A DNA stretch of 64,000 nt, from positions 58,708,944 through 58,772,943 of the forward strand of contig CM026552.1 in the NCBI GenBank assembly GCA_015143295.1, in the 5' to 3' direction. How positions within the stretch are numbered: position 1 is the stretch's first letter; each line of letters starts with the position of its first letter. A program made the translations under genes and the position numbers. This DNA is from Tetracentron sinense. Its lineage: Eukaryota > Streptophyta > Magnoliopsida > Trochodendrales > Trochodendraceae. Under the pieces are notes generated by a model. That model saw only the letters and a list, made by a program, of their open reading frames with translations, was not told the origin of the DNA and did not search any database. Shown here piece by piece: positions 1 through 11,100 of the stretch.

Positions 1-511
1 AGAGGGTTCCAATATTTTTTCAAAAATTCAAGAATCACTTGATTCCGAGTAACGGTGACTAATCTAGAGCTTTTTAAAGTTGAGGGTATTGCCAAGACAT
101 ACCTCTTCAACACCTAGAATATAAAGAGTGCTTTCACACTCTTTTCCCTTGGGTCCAACACCCCACTCACACCTCATGATTTTTTACCCCATGGGTTTGT
201 AACCCACCTAGGTGATCATTGAATTCACGCCAATATGCATGAGAGGCCCCGGCCTCTTTATGCTTCCCGCACTAGCACTACTCACTTACAACCCATTAAG
301 CACTTAGGGTATTTTATACCCTTGCTTTTACCCACTTAGAGTATCTTTTTACTCTCTTTTTTAGACTCACAACATGTAACTAAAACCCTCCCTTGACTCA
401 CCATACTACCCAGAACCCAATGAAAAGCCTTAGGCCTTTACACACGCTATATAAGGGCACTATTTACTAACACTGTTCATAGCACAGTGAGCTCAGTTGC
501 GGGGTTCTACA
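1..511 (-). mobile_element. LTR fragment, Tekay-like subfamily A, cut by window edge
   Basis: The first 500 bases match the right part of the solo LTR at 5589-8161, for example through TTCAAAAATTCAAGAATCAC and the phrases that follow. The piece ends GGGGTTCTACA, which on the minus strand is the LTR start TGTAGAACCCC. Only the U3 start is in the window. Whether it is a solo LTR or part of a whole element cannot be seen. Confidence 0.75.
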
Positions 512-899
512 GCGAATCCGGGGGGCGGGGAGGCTTTAGCCCTTGAACATTTGAGGAAAAAAAAATTAATTTAAAAGGGCATAAGCATGGGGTAAGGGGG
601 CAATTTCCCCCTAAACTTAAAATTAAAAAAATAAAAAATAAATAAACTAATTTTACTATATTATTTAAGTTAAGATGACATAAAAATGGGCATGGAGAGC
701 AGCTGCACCTGCACCCTAACCTTAATTTTTTTTTTTTTTTTACTAATAGACACAAACAAAAGAGATGACCCATGAACTTAGCCATCAAATAGAAAATAAA
801 AAAATAGGAGTCTACGCTCCGAACCCCCCACACCCATTAGCCCCTAGAAGAAAGACCTAGCTCCGCCCCTAACCTTACATATATATACAATACTATATA
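512..899. other. Unassigned repeat-like sequence
   Basis: No gene is seen. The stretch has a G-rich left edge (GGGGGGCGGGGAGGC), an 18-T run at 726-743 and a right edge reading GCTCCGCCCCT, so it may be an old transposon remnant. No terminal repeats or target duplication could be matched, and reading frames here are low-complexity. Confidence 0.3.
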
Positions 900-1044
900 T
901 GTATATTATGATATAGTAGACCATACTTTTCAAATTAAAAGGGCTTTCGAAAATTTGACCATACCCGACCCACGGGCCTTAGCAAAGAAAAAAAAAACTC
1001 AAATTTGCGGGCTTAAGATGGTTGAGCCGGATTGCCACCTCTAC
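900..1044 (-). mobile_element. Possible end of a hAT-type miniature transposon
   Basis: On the minus strand the piece begins TAGAGGTGGCAATCCGG, close to the TAGGGGTGGCAA-type ends common on small non-autonomous hAT elements in plants, followed by CCCGTGGGTCGGG-like sequence. Only one end is recognisable and no 8-bp target duplication was found, so the left limit is a guess. Confidence 0.3.
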
Positions 1045-1540
1045 TGCTAAGTGCTATCTCGCTGTAGTTTTTAATGTTATATTTGGGCGTGCACGCACAA
1101 ACTTATTTTGTCTTATTTGAAAAAAAAGTATAAAATTTAATAAATATGGGTATCCTGGAAAATAATTTTTTATTATCACCATATGTATTTTAGAAAATTA
1201 AAAATATAAAGGTGGTGAAAAGTGTGATTAGGAGACACACCATGGGCTTGTCATTGTGATAGTGTACATAGTCAAGCTTCTGATGCGAGGCCTGCCTTAG
1301 TCAAGCTTCTGATGCGAGGCCTTCCAATTACACTACTAACACTCGAAGATAAAAGGAAAAAAAAAGTGATAACGACGAGTATTTTGAAAAATAAACATTG
1401 ATTGAAGAGAAGTATCATAAGAAATAAAATAAAAATTATTAAGGTCATTTCGAAAAGGAAAATAATCACCTCTTTGGTCGGTGACACGAGGAGGGGCGTC
1501 TCGGTTCCCATTTTCTTGCCTTTGGTCCCCCTTCTAACAA
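1045..1540. repeat. AT-rich intergenic stretch with a 24-bp direct repeat
   Basis: No gene is seen. Two exact copies of a 24-bp unit beginning AGTCAAGCTTCTGATGCG lie at 1270-1293 and 1299-1322, spaced 29 bp apart. The rest is plain AT-rich sequence. Confidence 0.6.
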
Positions 1541-1550
1541 TCTAACCTCA

Positions 1551-1600
1551 CTTAACCGTGGTTAAGATTCATCCACCCTTAGGGTTCACCCATCTTCCCA
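1551..1600 (+). repeat. Loose arm related to the 1823-2164 foldback element
   Basis: The stretch holds CTTAACCGTGG and TAGGGTTCACCCA in the same order and spacing as the arms of the foldback element some 300 bp to the right. It looks like a degenerate single arm or a remnant of a second copy. The 200 bases between it and the foldback hold nothing recognisable. Confidence 0.55.
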
Positions 1601-1822
1601 TGATTTTAAGAAAAATAAAATTTGAAAAAAATTAATTAAAGGGTTAAAAAAAACTAACCTGAGTTGGATTAGTTATGTGAGAGGGAGGAGCAATAGTTGG
1701 ATATGAGAGCGAGGAGCAATAGTTGGATTTCTTTCCAAAAATCTACTTTTATAACCAAAAACCATCTCCTCTTAATAATAATAAAAAATTACTAAAACTA
1801 ACAAAAATATTTCTTTTTAAGG

Positions 1823-2164
1823 AGCCAAATCATCTCCGGCAAATCCGATTATCACCCCTAGAGGTCACCACCTGTCTCCTTTGAAACCCCTTAACCGTGG
1901 GTATGGTTCACCCACCCTAGGGTTCACCCACCCATTTTTGTTTTTTGTTTTTAAATATTAATTCTTTTTTTAAAATTAAAAAATTATTTTTTAATTTTAA
2001 AAAAAGAATTAATATTTTTAAAAAAAAACCAAAAATGAGTGGGTGAACCCTAGGGGTGGGTGAACCTTACGTACGGTTAAGGGGTGTCAAAGGAGACACA
2101 TGGTGACCTCTAGAGTTGATAACCGGATTTGCCAAATCCGGTACTCACTGTAGAGGATTTGACT
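1823..2164. mobile_element. Foldback (MITE-like) element with long terminal inverted repeats
   Basis: Left and right halves are near-perfect inverted copies of about 155-175 bp. The outer ends are AGCCAAATC and GATTTGACT. Inner landmarks occur in both orientations: GGCAAATCCG, CTAGAGGTCACCA, TGTCTCCTTTGA, CCCCTTAACCGT and TAGGGTTCACCCA. The arms meet in an A/T-rich centre near 1980. No reading frame is present, so any movement would depend on a transposase encoded elsewhere. The flanks are T-rich and no target duplication is clear. The right arm carries a small extra segment near its outer end. Family not assigned. Confidence 0.75.
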
Positions 2165-2253
2165 TTTTGTTTTTTGTTTTTTTGAAGAATGAGATTTTGA
2201 AAATTCTAATCTAAAACTTATACAAACGAAAACCGCCTCCTTTTTTTTTATCC

Positions 2254-2325
2254 GGTTTGAGATATACGTTTAGGCCGCAATGCGGGTTTGAGATATACGT
2301 TTATTACGTTTAGGCTGCAATGCGG
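2254..2325 (+). repeat. Two-copy tandem repeat
   Basis: The unit GGTTTGAGATATACGTTT followed by TAGGC(C/T)GCAATGCG occurs at 2254-2284 and again at 2285-2325. The second copy has an extra short ATTACGTTT-type insertion. Confidence 0.6.
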
Positions 2326-2602
2326 ATTAGGTGTTAGTATCCGTTTAGTGGGCGCCTACCCTGTAGGGAATGATGGAACCTGACACTACCACTGCGACAA
2401 ATCCTGACGTGTAAAAACCGTATCTCTTTCATACACTAGTATAGATATCTACAGAAAGGGCAATTATGTAATTGCAGACTGCACAATCTGATACCTATTC
2501 CCGTACTCTGAACGGGACTAGCCGAGGGCCATATGGATGTATTACAGCGTTCTGATAATATAAACATGGAAATTCCTGCACTGCAGTTTCAATGTTTCAT
2601 AA

Positions 2603-3184
2603 TCACCGTTCGAAACAAGAAGAGAAGAAAAACTCGTTGTTGTCGATGACTTGGTCTGAAAACAGCTCTCCTGCCACTGCTTCTAAGCTCAACGGGCTTT
2701 GGAGCGGAGCATATTTCACGTTTTCAAAGAAGCTCAACATATCTTCCCCTATCCCCCACCAAATGTCCGAACCCGAACCCGTTTCCATACCCGTCTTATC
2801 CTGATTGAATGAGCCGCGGTTGGTGGAGAAGTCGAGAGCCGCTTTCGCGGCTGCCATCTGTATATCGCTCCGCGACGACGACTCTGGCCGAGGCAGAGAG
2901 CCTGCCGACTCGGGGAAGTTGAGGGTCGCCGATTTTCCTTTCAAGAAGAACGCAGCCGAGTCGTAGGCCCGAGCCGCCATCTCGGCCGATACGAAGGAGC
3001 CAAGCCAGATTCTGGTATTCTTCCTTGGTAAGCGTATCTCGGAAACGTAGCGGCCCCAACTACGTCTACGCACTCCTCGGAATGGGAGCTCCGGTTGGCG
3101 GGGCTGTTTCTTGGAGCCCTGGCTCGGTAACGATTCCGGTTCACCCCGAGTTGTTTCGGTTCGGGTAGCTTTTGCTACAGACAT
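2603..3184 (-). CDS. AP2/ERF-domain transcription factor, DREB-like
   Basis: This is the one clear host gene: 193 residues without introns. A single AP2 DNA-binding domain spans about residues 35-92. It shows the N-terminal [10 protein letters not shown] element, the VSEIR strand, the IWLGSF core and the C-terminal [13 protein letters not shown] helix ending in LNFP. The valine of VSEIR fits the DREB side of the family, but the position where classic DREBs have glutamate is leucine (EIRLP). [13 protein letters not shown] after the domain is a motif seen in several DREB groups. The C-terminal half is acidic and aromatic ([11 protein letters not shown]), typical of an activation region. No EAR repression motif is seen. 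Such proteins act in the nucleus on DRE/GCC-type promoter elements in stress or developmental responses. The start at 3184 is chosen because the upstream in-frame ATG at 3262 would translate a (GA)n microsatellite. The subgroup cannot be fixed from sequence alone. Confidence 0.93.
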   Translation of the reverse strand: MSVAKATRTETTRGEPESLPSQGSKKQPRQPELPFRGVRRRSWGRYVSEIRLPRKNTRIWLGSFVSAEMAARAYDSAAFFLKGKSATLNFPESAGSLPRPESSSRSDIQMAAAKAALDFSTNRGSFNQDKTGMETGSGSDIWWGIGEDMLSFFENVKYAPLQSPLSLEAVAGELFSDQVIDNNEFFFSSCFER

Positions 3185-3204
3185 TAGTACAGAGATGGAT
3201 TGAT

Positions 3205-3236
<32 letters not shown>

Positions 3237-3280
3237 TGGACTTTCAGAATGAATATCTTCATATTCGCGTGCCTTATAGG
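3205..3280 (-). promoter_or_regulatory. TATA box and CT-rich leader of the AP2/ERF gene
   Basis: On the minus strand CTATAAGG (3273-3280) lies about 90 bp upstream of the chosen ATG, so transcription would begin near 3245. The leader then contains a 13-unit GA/CT microsatellite at 3205-3230, the pyrimidine patch often found in plant core promoters and leaders. An in-frame ATG at 3262 lies between the TATA box and the expected start site, so it is probably not transcribed. Confidence 0.6.
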
Positions 3281-3741
3281 TGTTTCCCAAAAGATCTAAA
3301 CTAAGATAGCTGGCATGTGGGTCCATCGCATGGATTGAAAGGACAATTAGAGTACGTCCGAATGATATTCTTTTATTTTTCTTTTATCATACTTCCGGAC
3401 GATATTATCCAAATGGGTAGTTACCAAATTACCCTAACTATTTTTTCTATGTTTTTAATTTTTATCTCTTCTTTATATTTATTTACTATCTAATAATTTA
3501 AATTAAATTAATAGTCTAATACCATTTTACAAACTCAGATTTAATATGGTAAATAAATGGTTCGAGCAATGGCTCTGTGGTTATCAAAGGGCCAGCCCTG
3601 GACGGTGGTTTTCCAAGCCTAACTGATGTAATCTGTTCTCCGAGCCTAATGATAAAGGAAAGCTTAAAGCTTTACTTAATTCAATTTCAAATTTTCAACT
3701 CTTCTCCATCCGTTTGTTTGGAAGAGTTGAAAGAGCGTTGA
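3281..3741. other. Intergenic sequence upstream of the AP2/ERF gene
   Basis: AT-rich upstream region of the AP2/ERF gene up to the insertion point of LTR D. Nothing further is recognised. Any distal promoter elements would lie here. Confidence 0.5.
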
Positions 3742-4274
3742 TGTAGAGACCTAAATTTACTTTCATGTCATCAATAAGATTAATAAGGGTTTAAATGGTC
3801 AAAGATGTGTTTTAATATATGTGATGTCTTGTTCCTTAATGATCTTAAGTAAAAAATTTAAAATGACTAAGTACAGGAATATTAGAAATTCTAGAAGAGG
3901 TGTGGTTTTAGCAAAAACATAAATTATTGAATTTTGAAATGATTTTTCCCAGAAACAAATGTTTATAGGTTAAAAAAGGTATATAATTTTATGAGATTTT
4001 ATTATTAAGTATAGAGTGGTTAACTCGATTATCGAAAATTTTACGACGACGAGATTTTCAGTTTTTAGCCTAAAACCGGAAAATAAGATTTTGATTTATT
4101 AGGAATTAGATTTTCTAATATTTTTTATTGAATCCAAATGAGGGGTACTTCCTTATTTGAATTTAAAACTTAAAGTAAATAACCATTGACTTAAATGTTT
4201 TAAACGAAAATAACTATGTCGATGGGCGGATGTTGAAGAGGAAAATGTGCTAGTGCTGTTAAGAAAACAGGAAC

Positions 4275-4460
4275 TACGCTAGTTGCGATCGATCACAATT
4301 GATCACACTAAGTCAAAAATTTGGAAAACTTCTCTGTGTGTTATGCGACGGATCACTATTAGGTGCGATAGATCACAGTATATGTGCAATCGATCACAGT
4401 TGCACATATAAATTTTTAAAAAGTTACGAAAATCAGGATTTTAAACCGTAGACTATAAAT
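4275..4460 (+). promoter_or_regulatory. Palindrome cluster and TATA box of LTR D
   Basis: At least four copies related to GCGATCGATCACA lie between about 4278 and 4405, followed by CTATAAATAG at 4453-4462. This is the shared promoter layout of the LTRs in this window. Confidence 0.6.
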
Positions 4461-5355
4461 AGAGGTTTTATTTCGAGGGTTTAAGGGTTTTAACTTTTCT
4501 AAACCTAATTTGGCAAAGAAGGAAGACAAAACATAGGGTTCTAAGGAAGAAATTGCTTGGAGATTGTAAGGAAAACTTGAAAATTAACCTCAAATCTTCT
4601 TGAGAGTGTTTTGGATCGAAGGGAACGATTTCTAAGGTCGATATACTATCCAACGTAACACTATTAAGATTATATGTATGTTTTAAGATTGATTAAGGTA
4701 GAAATATTGGATTATTGACATGAATATAGTGATATTATGAGAAATGTATAGAGTATGTAAATTATTAATGTAAATAGTTTTGTGAACATGAATTGGGGTT
4801 CTATAAACGATTATGTGATGATTAATATTATTGATGAGTGAAATTGAGGATTAGAATGTATGAGAATGGATTTAATTGGATTGCTTGGTTGTGGATTGAT
4901 GTGAAATGGAGGATGAGAATGTATGTTAATGGATTGTTTGGTTGTGGATTGATGTGAAATGGAGGATGTGAATGTATGTGGATGAATTTTTTGGTTTATA
5001 TGACTTGTAGATGGTGAGAAATAGATGATGGACCAATGTAATGGAAAATGAAGAACTTATAAATGAATATTTGTAAAATTGATTATGAATTATGCTAAGA
5101 ATCATGATAATGTATATATATGTAATTGTTTGTTAAATTATGCTTTTGCATGGTAATTGATACTTGGGAAGGTAAGAATTTAGAGGAAAGACTTCCATGT
5201 TAAGAATTCTCAAAACCAGGGAGATATAACCTGGCGGAATTTCTTTGCGGAGGTTTGGAACCTTAGGGATGACCAATTCGAATGTTAATTGCGACACTTA
5301 TGCACAAACTCACATGTATGTTAAGATAAGAATCTCAAAAGTCACACATGTGGAC

Positions 5356-5560
5356 CACAAGTATAAGCATTGCATACGCCTGATAGACTGAATAAACTCA
5401 ATGAGGGATCTGAATAAATGTATGTTCTGAATAAGCTACTCAAAGACTCATAAGCATAAGCATTGCATACGCCTGATAGACTGAATAAACCCAATAAGGG
5501 ATCTGAATAAGTGTATAATCTGAAAAAGATGATCAAAGACTCATAAGTATAAGTATCTCA
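5356..5560 (+). repeat. Tandem repeat inside LTR D (about 92 bp x 2.2)
   Basis: The unit carrying GCATTGCATACGCCTGATAG and GGGATCTGAATAA occurs twice, with the start of a third copy before the insertion point of LTR A. It occupies the same place in the LTR as the unrelated tandem repeats of the other subfamilies. Confidence 0.7.
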
Positions 5561-5588
5561 CAAGCAGGTGGTCTCATAAGTATAAACA

Positions 5589-8161
5589 TGTCGCGACCCA
5601 AAATACTCCTAGGAGTTAAGGATACTTTGGCTCGTGATGTGAAAATATCCAATACCAAACTATCTTGTAAAATATCCAAGACAATACATAGCAGAAGCAT
5701 AAAGTAATACGGAAGCTTAAATCAACGTGCGGAAGCGTAAACTTAAAATTTCCTTTTTACACATGATCAGTATTCCAAGTTTGTACAATGTAGAACCCAA
5801 AATAAGAGTAGACATACCTACTCATCAAAATACAAAATATAATATTCTCTCTCTCTCTCTCAGTAGTCACCCTGATAGGGCTAATAGTCTAAGTCCTTTA
5901 CCTCCACCTGAGTTTCTACAACTGGCTCAACATATGGCTCCTCCTCGCCATAGTCTTCCTTTATCCAAGGACCCTGAGCATAGATGTCAAAGGGAACACG
6001 TGTACCTACCGACAGAAAATGTACAGTTGAGCATGGAATACTCAGCGAGCAAAAACTACGAGCTAACAATGTTATAATAATCATAATATCACATACAAGT
6101 GCGTAAAGGAATACTATTCATAAAGTTCATGCTTAAAACCCATCATGGAAAACCTTTCATAAAAACTTTTTTTTTAGGGAAAATAAAGCACTTTGTTCAT
6201 GCTTATGAGTTCTTATGAATGCTTATGAGCCTCGTGAGTTCTTATGAGCTTTCGAGTTCTTATGAGCTTTTTTGTGAGCTTCGAGTTCTTGTGAGCTTTC
6301 GAGTTCTTAATTATGAGCTTATGATCCTTGGAGACTTATGCAAGATCTTAGACTTATGCATTTCTTACGAGTTCTTGAAAGTCTTGCGAGACTTATGATC
6401 CTTGGAGTTTATGCAAGATCTTAGACTTTATTCTTAGGAGCATGCGGTAACCGACCTTAGAAATACCAACTCAAAGTTTGGCTTTGTCAATGTTTATGCA
6501 CTTATGCTTTTTCTTATGAATTTCCCTTGACAAACCTTCTTATGATTATTGAAATACATGCTTATGAGAAAACCTTCGTCATATAAAACTTATTATGCAT
6601 GGAGTGCTTGTGAGCATCATCATGTATATATGGAAAGCTTTAAACATTTCATATGGTTCATACAAGATATATTATCATCATATTATACTTGAACAAATTC
6701 TAAAACATAGAATATTTTCATTCATTGCATCACATCACCAAGATCATGGCTTTTAAGCCTATTTCATCATATCATACTTAGTATCATGGTTTATGGTAGA
6801 ACAATCACAATCACATACAAGCATCAACATACTCATCTCTTTATTGGAAAACCCTAAATCTTAAACCCTTGTTTTACTCATTTGATCATAAGATAGTTTA
6901 CCCAAAATCTCACACTTACTATTTGCATTATAGTAAAGCTACGTAGTAGTAGTAGTACTTACTATGTTATTCAAAATCACTCATTTAATCATCTTTTCAA
7001 TCTTTGCATAATAATAAAGCTAGATAGTAGAATCACTTGCATTTCATTCAAAATCATACTTTCACTATTTGCATCATAACAAAGTTAATTAGTAGGATTA
7101 CTTACTTCTTGATCAATTCCTATGTTGAAGAAAAAACCCTTGAGTAGAATCCCAACTTAATTGAGAAGACACCACCTTGAGGAGGAAGATCCTTTTTTTT
7201 TTATGAAAATGATCCAAGCTTTGATAGGGAAGATCCAAACCTTGATTTGTGCTCGTCTTGATCTTCAATCCAAAACCCTCTTTCAAAATCCTCAAATCCT
7301 ATCCCCTCTCTTCTAAGAACTCCTTTAGGTTTAGGTTAACCCAAAACCCCTCAAATGATCTCCTGTTTATAGGCCAAGGGGATAAAAACCCCAAAAATCC
7401 CACTATTTTAAAACTAATCTGTGCCCCTACGATCGTTCGTAGGCTTCCTACGAATGTTCGTAGGTTGTCTAGTGAGTTTACCTAGTTCCTGGGACTCTAC
7501 GAACGTTCGTAGAATGTCTACGGTCGTTCGTAAGGTTTCTACGATCGTTCGTAGGTTGTTTACGAACGATCGTACCTTCGACAGAAACTTTTCAGATTTT
7601 TCCTATTTTTATATTTCGCCCATAAATTTTGACTCGTTTATCAGATTTTGACGATTCAATTTGCATTTGACTCGTAATTCAAAGGGAAATAATTTTGTGT
7701 CAAATGGACAAATCCTAATTCTGAGTTTTTAATTACCTAAAAAAGATATAAAGCTGACTGGTCTAGAAATGGATTTTAATAGCCCAGATTTTCAGCAGAC
7801 CCGACTCCGGAAATCCAACTTTTAACTCAACCCCGACTCAAAATCTAGAAAAATGATAACATTAACCTCGACAAGGGTTCCAATACCTTTTCAAAAATTC
7901 AAGAATCACTCAATTCCGATAAGCGGTGAAAAAACTAAAGCTTCTTAAAGTTTAGGATAATGCTAAGGCATAACCTTTTTGACACTTGGAGTATTTTATA
8001 CTTTAATACATGCCATAACACATCATCTACCCGCAATATATCAAAACCAAGGTTCTCATTATCACTAATAACCATTCAAGACCTTACAATAGTCTCTAAG
8101 CCTTAGACATTATTCACAACACTATTCACCAAGCCATACCATCAAGATCCGGGGTTCTACA
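5589..8161 (-). mobile_element. Solo LTR, Tekay-like subfamily A
   Basis: The LTR begins TGTCGCGACCC and ends GGGGTTCTACA on the plus strand, so its own direction is minus. A perfect 5-bp target duplication AAACA lies at 5584-5588 and 8162-8166, so this is a true solo LTR of 2573 bp left by LTR-LTR recombination. It is closely related to the E0 LTR at 25675. Minus-strand parts in order are a palindrome cluster (about 7428-7580), TATA box (7365-7372), tandemly repeated CTTATGAG-type sequence (about 6190-6430), the hairpin near 6026-6046 and a stretch coding QGPWIKEDYGEE. No internal region remains. Confidence 0.88.
7365..7583 (-). promoter_or_regulatory. Palindrome cluster and TATA box of solo LTR A
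   Basis: Six or so copies of CTACGAACGTTCGTAG and close relatives fill 7428-7580. On the minus strand they lie just upstream of CTATAAAC at 7365-7372. Confidence 0.7.
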
Positions 8162-8177
8162 AAACATCTTATAATTA

Positions 8178-11100
8178 TGTTGTCTCCTAAGTCTAAGGTT
8201 CTCACTAGTATACGAGTCAAGGTGTGTAGGGGGATACGGATAACAAATTATGCTGAAACTGGATCCCCTAGAACTTTATACCATAGAATGCATAAAAAAT
8301 TATCTAAAAGTTTTAGTCATATCACCTCGGTGAATTATGTTCACCGGTGAAGCTTAAATCCACTCGAACCGTCATAAATCTTTGTAGAGATTTCTTGAAG
8401 AAATACTCGAAGCTCGATCCTTGTTCTTCGCTATCCCCACGAACCTTTAGTGTCTCTCTTTGAAATTGTTGAAGCAAGAGGAAGAAGATGGAGTAATAGT
8501 ATAGACTTTCTATCACCAAAAACCTTAGAGTTCAAAAATCCTAAGTTTGAAAATCCCAACTTGGAGCACCCTTGTAGCTTCACGAAAACGCTAGGGACTC
8601 TCCCTAGGGGCTCACGGTTTGGAGAAAGAGTGAAATTGTTTTTGGAGAATTATATCTCCTATGGTCTTGGGTGTTGGGGTATTTATAGACTAGGATCCTA
8701 TCCTAATCCTAATCCTACTCCAACTTGATCTTATTCCTGAGGAATTATTTTCCAATAATAACACTTATTCTTAAATAAATCCTAGTTTATCTATAACTAT
8801 TTTAGTTAATGTAAACCTACCAATTAAGGAGTCCTTGTCAATGGAGGATTCCTTAAATAAATTGGGATTAACCAAACAACCAACTCCTAATCCAATTAAG
8901 AGAACTACCATAGGGGTGGGCATGAGCTTTAAGGGGGCATGAGATATATGAGAGTCTTGGACTCTTAGTTGTAATGCAATTACAACTACTTCATCCTACT
9001 TGCATTCCAACCATTGGAATTTAATTCCATAATAAAAAGACTTATAATTCAATAATTATTCAAGTAACCAAGTCCTAATAAAATTAGAATTACTAAACTG
9101 GGCGCCCTACCCTCAGGTTTAAATCCACGGGCCTGGGTCCACATTAAAGGTCCATGCTTAATGGGTTTATGGATATGGGTAAAACCCATTTCCCCTTTAA
9201 TTATGTTAATTAAATAATTACTAAAATAACTCTCAAATTTAAATTAACAATTAATTTAAATCATAGATTAACTTTTAATCTATTTAATCAATGATTAACA
9301 TTTAATCATTTTCTAAATAATTGATTAACATTTAATCAATTGTTTGAGCTTGTATTTCTTATGTGAGCATCTTCACAGATTACTCTGGGACATTCTTACC
9401 CTGGCTTACCCAATGTTATCCCATTGACCCTAAACAGGAATTACATCGGAATTACAAGTGATGTGAGATATCCATGTTGCAATTGAATCCCAGTGTATGA
9501 ACATTAACCAATACGGATCCCGCCACATGACCTTTTAAATTCGATTTATCCTTCCAAATACATTATCCCTAATGGGCCTTCGAGATTGATATACTATCTA
9601 ACTCATAGCCCATTGCACATCATCCGAGTTTCCAAGACTTCTGATTAAGCCATAAGAAACAATTTCTCATGAAAAACATTTTGAGAAAATCCTTTTGATA
9701 AGTCTAATATCTTTTAATAAAAGTATATTTCAAAACTTATTTTGATTTCAAAATCACCTGCGTAGGATTTATACTTAATCAACTATCTTACCCAGAACTT
9801 GGATAATCTCTCAAATTAATGAGCATAAATTTCTTGTTTGAAATTCATCATGACTCGAACAGCTTTCTGACTATCCAGCTGTCATTGTATCGTATTCCCT
9901 AAGGTAGAAAATACTTTGGTAGAATCAAAACAGTCAGATCATTGCTTAGTCACAGATGAACTCATCAGATCTAAGGATCCTCGAAACTGTTTAATGTGAA
10001 TGAGAGACCAACTATCTGATAGTATGTTTATGCAAGAGGTCTCTCATTGCATACAATCAGTCAGTGTACATTTAAGCACCCATATGATGATGTGTAGTCT
10101 CCACTACAATAGTTCGAGATAGAACTACATCTCAACTATTGAGAACATCTTAGCATTCTGGCAGCCATATAAGTGAAGTGTCTGTTGCCCAAATATAGAC
10201 CTTAGAGGGGGGGGTGAATAGGGTCAATGGCAGTTTCAAAAACTATTCCCTTTAAATGCGGAAAATAAAAAACTAAGGAAAATGCAGCTAGGCATAAAAT
10301 AGATAAAATAATAAAATGCACAAGAAGAAGGAGAACAAGTTAAGAGATGCAAACACAGATTTGTTTTCGAGGTTCGGCAAGCCCAGCATACTCCCCACCT
10401 CAAGCAACACCAGCTTGAAGGATTCCACTACAGTCCATGACTGCACAGACTTCTTAATCTGGTGAAGTCCAAACGCTTTTACAATCTCTCTTTCGGTCGA
10501 GATGGAACCCTCACCAATAGAGAGTAGCCCTCTCTGTTTACCGAAGCAGTTGCTTCACTTGAAGAACACACAGGTTCTTTGATGAATACAATAAAGATTT
10601 TGGGTATTACACCCGAAAGATAAACTCCTTTAAGAGTTGGATTTGAATGGAATGTCAAACTCTAACAAATCTCTCAAGTGGAAGAATGGAATTTAGCTCA
10701 AAAAGAAAAACAGAGTATCGTTGTGTAGATTTGGGATTTTTAACTCAAGAGAATGATTTTCAATGTAACAGTGTGAGAGTGAGTCTATTAGATCTTGGAT
10801 CATTCAAAGATCACTTATATTTATAGTGATCTAAAATTTATTACTGTTTGATGAGCATTAAATGCGAAATACCCGTTATAAATATATTCGTTGGCAATAA
10901 AAAATGGTTTTTCAGAATTTTTTTGAACTATCCAGTCGATTAGAGGAGCCTCCTAATCGGCTGGATGGTTGCTTGATCACCTGGATCAGTTTCCTGATTG
11001 GCTGGATCATAAAAACATGTTTTAGGGAGTTTTGTTCTATCCAGTCGATTAGAGGAAGGATTGATCGGCTGGATGGACCATCTAATCGACTGGATGGTCC

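Noticed and set aside
726-743. T18 run as a minus-strand LINE or SINE tail
   Set aside because: No coding or pol III promoter sequence adjoins it and no target duplication was found.
2592-2804. Plus-strand open frame over the AP2/ERF gene end
   Set aside because: It is the antisense shadow of the AP2/ERF C-terminal region and has no domain of its own.
3560-3660. tRNA or SINE-like TGGCTCTGTGGTTA with a following GGTTTTCCAAGCC
   Set aside because: The second box fits the B-box poorly, no A-rich tail follows, and no cloverleaf can be drawn.
4278-4405. GATC-rich palindromes as bacterial-type methylation or restriction sites
   Set aside because: The context is plant LTR promoters, and the arms beyond GATCGATC are patterned by subfamily, which methylation sites would not explain.
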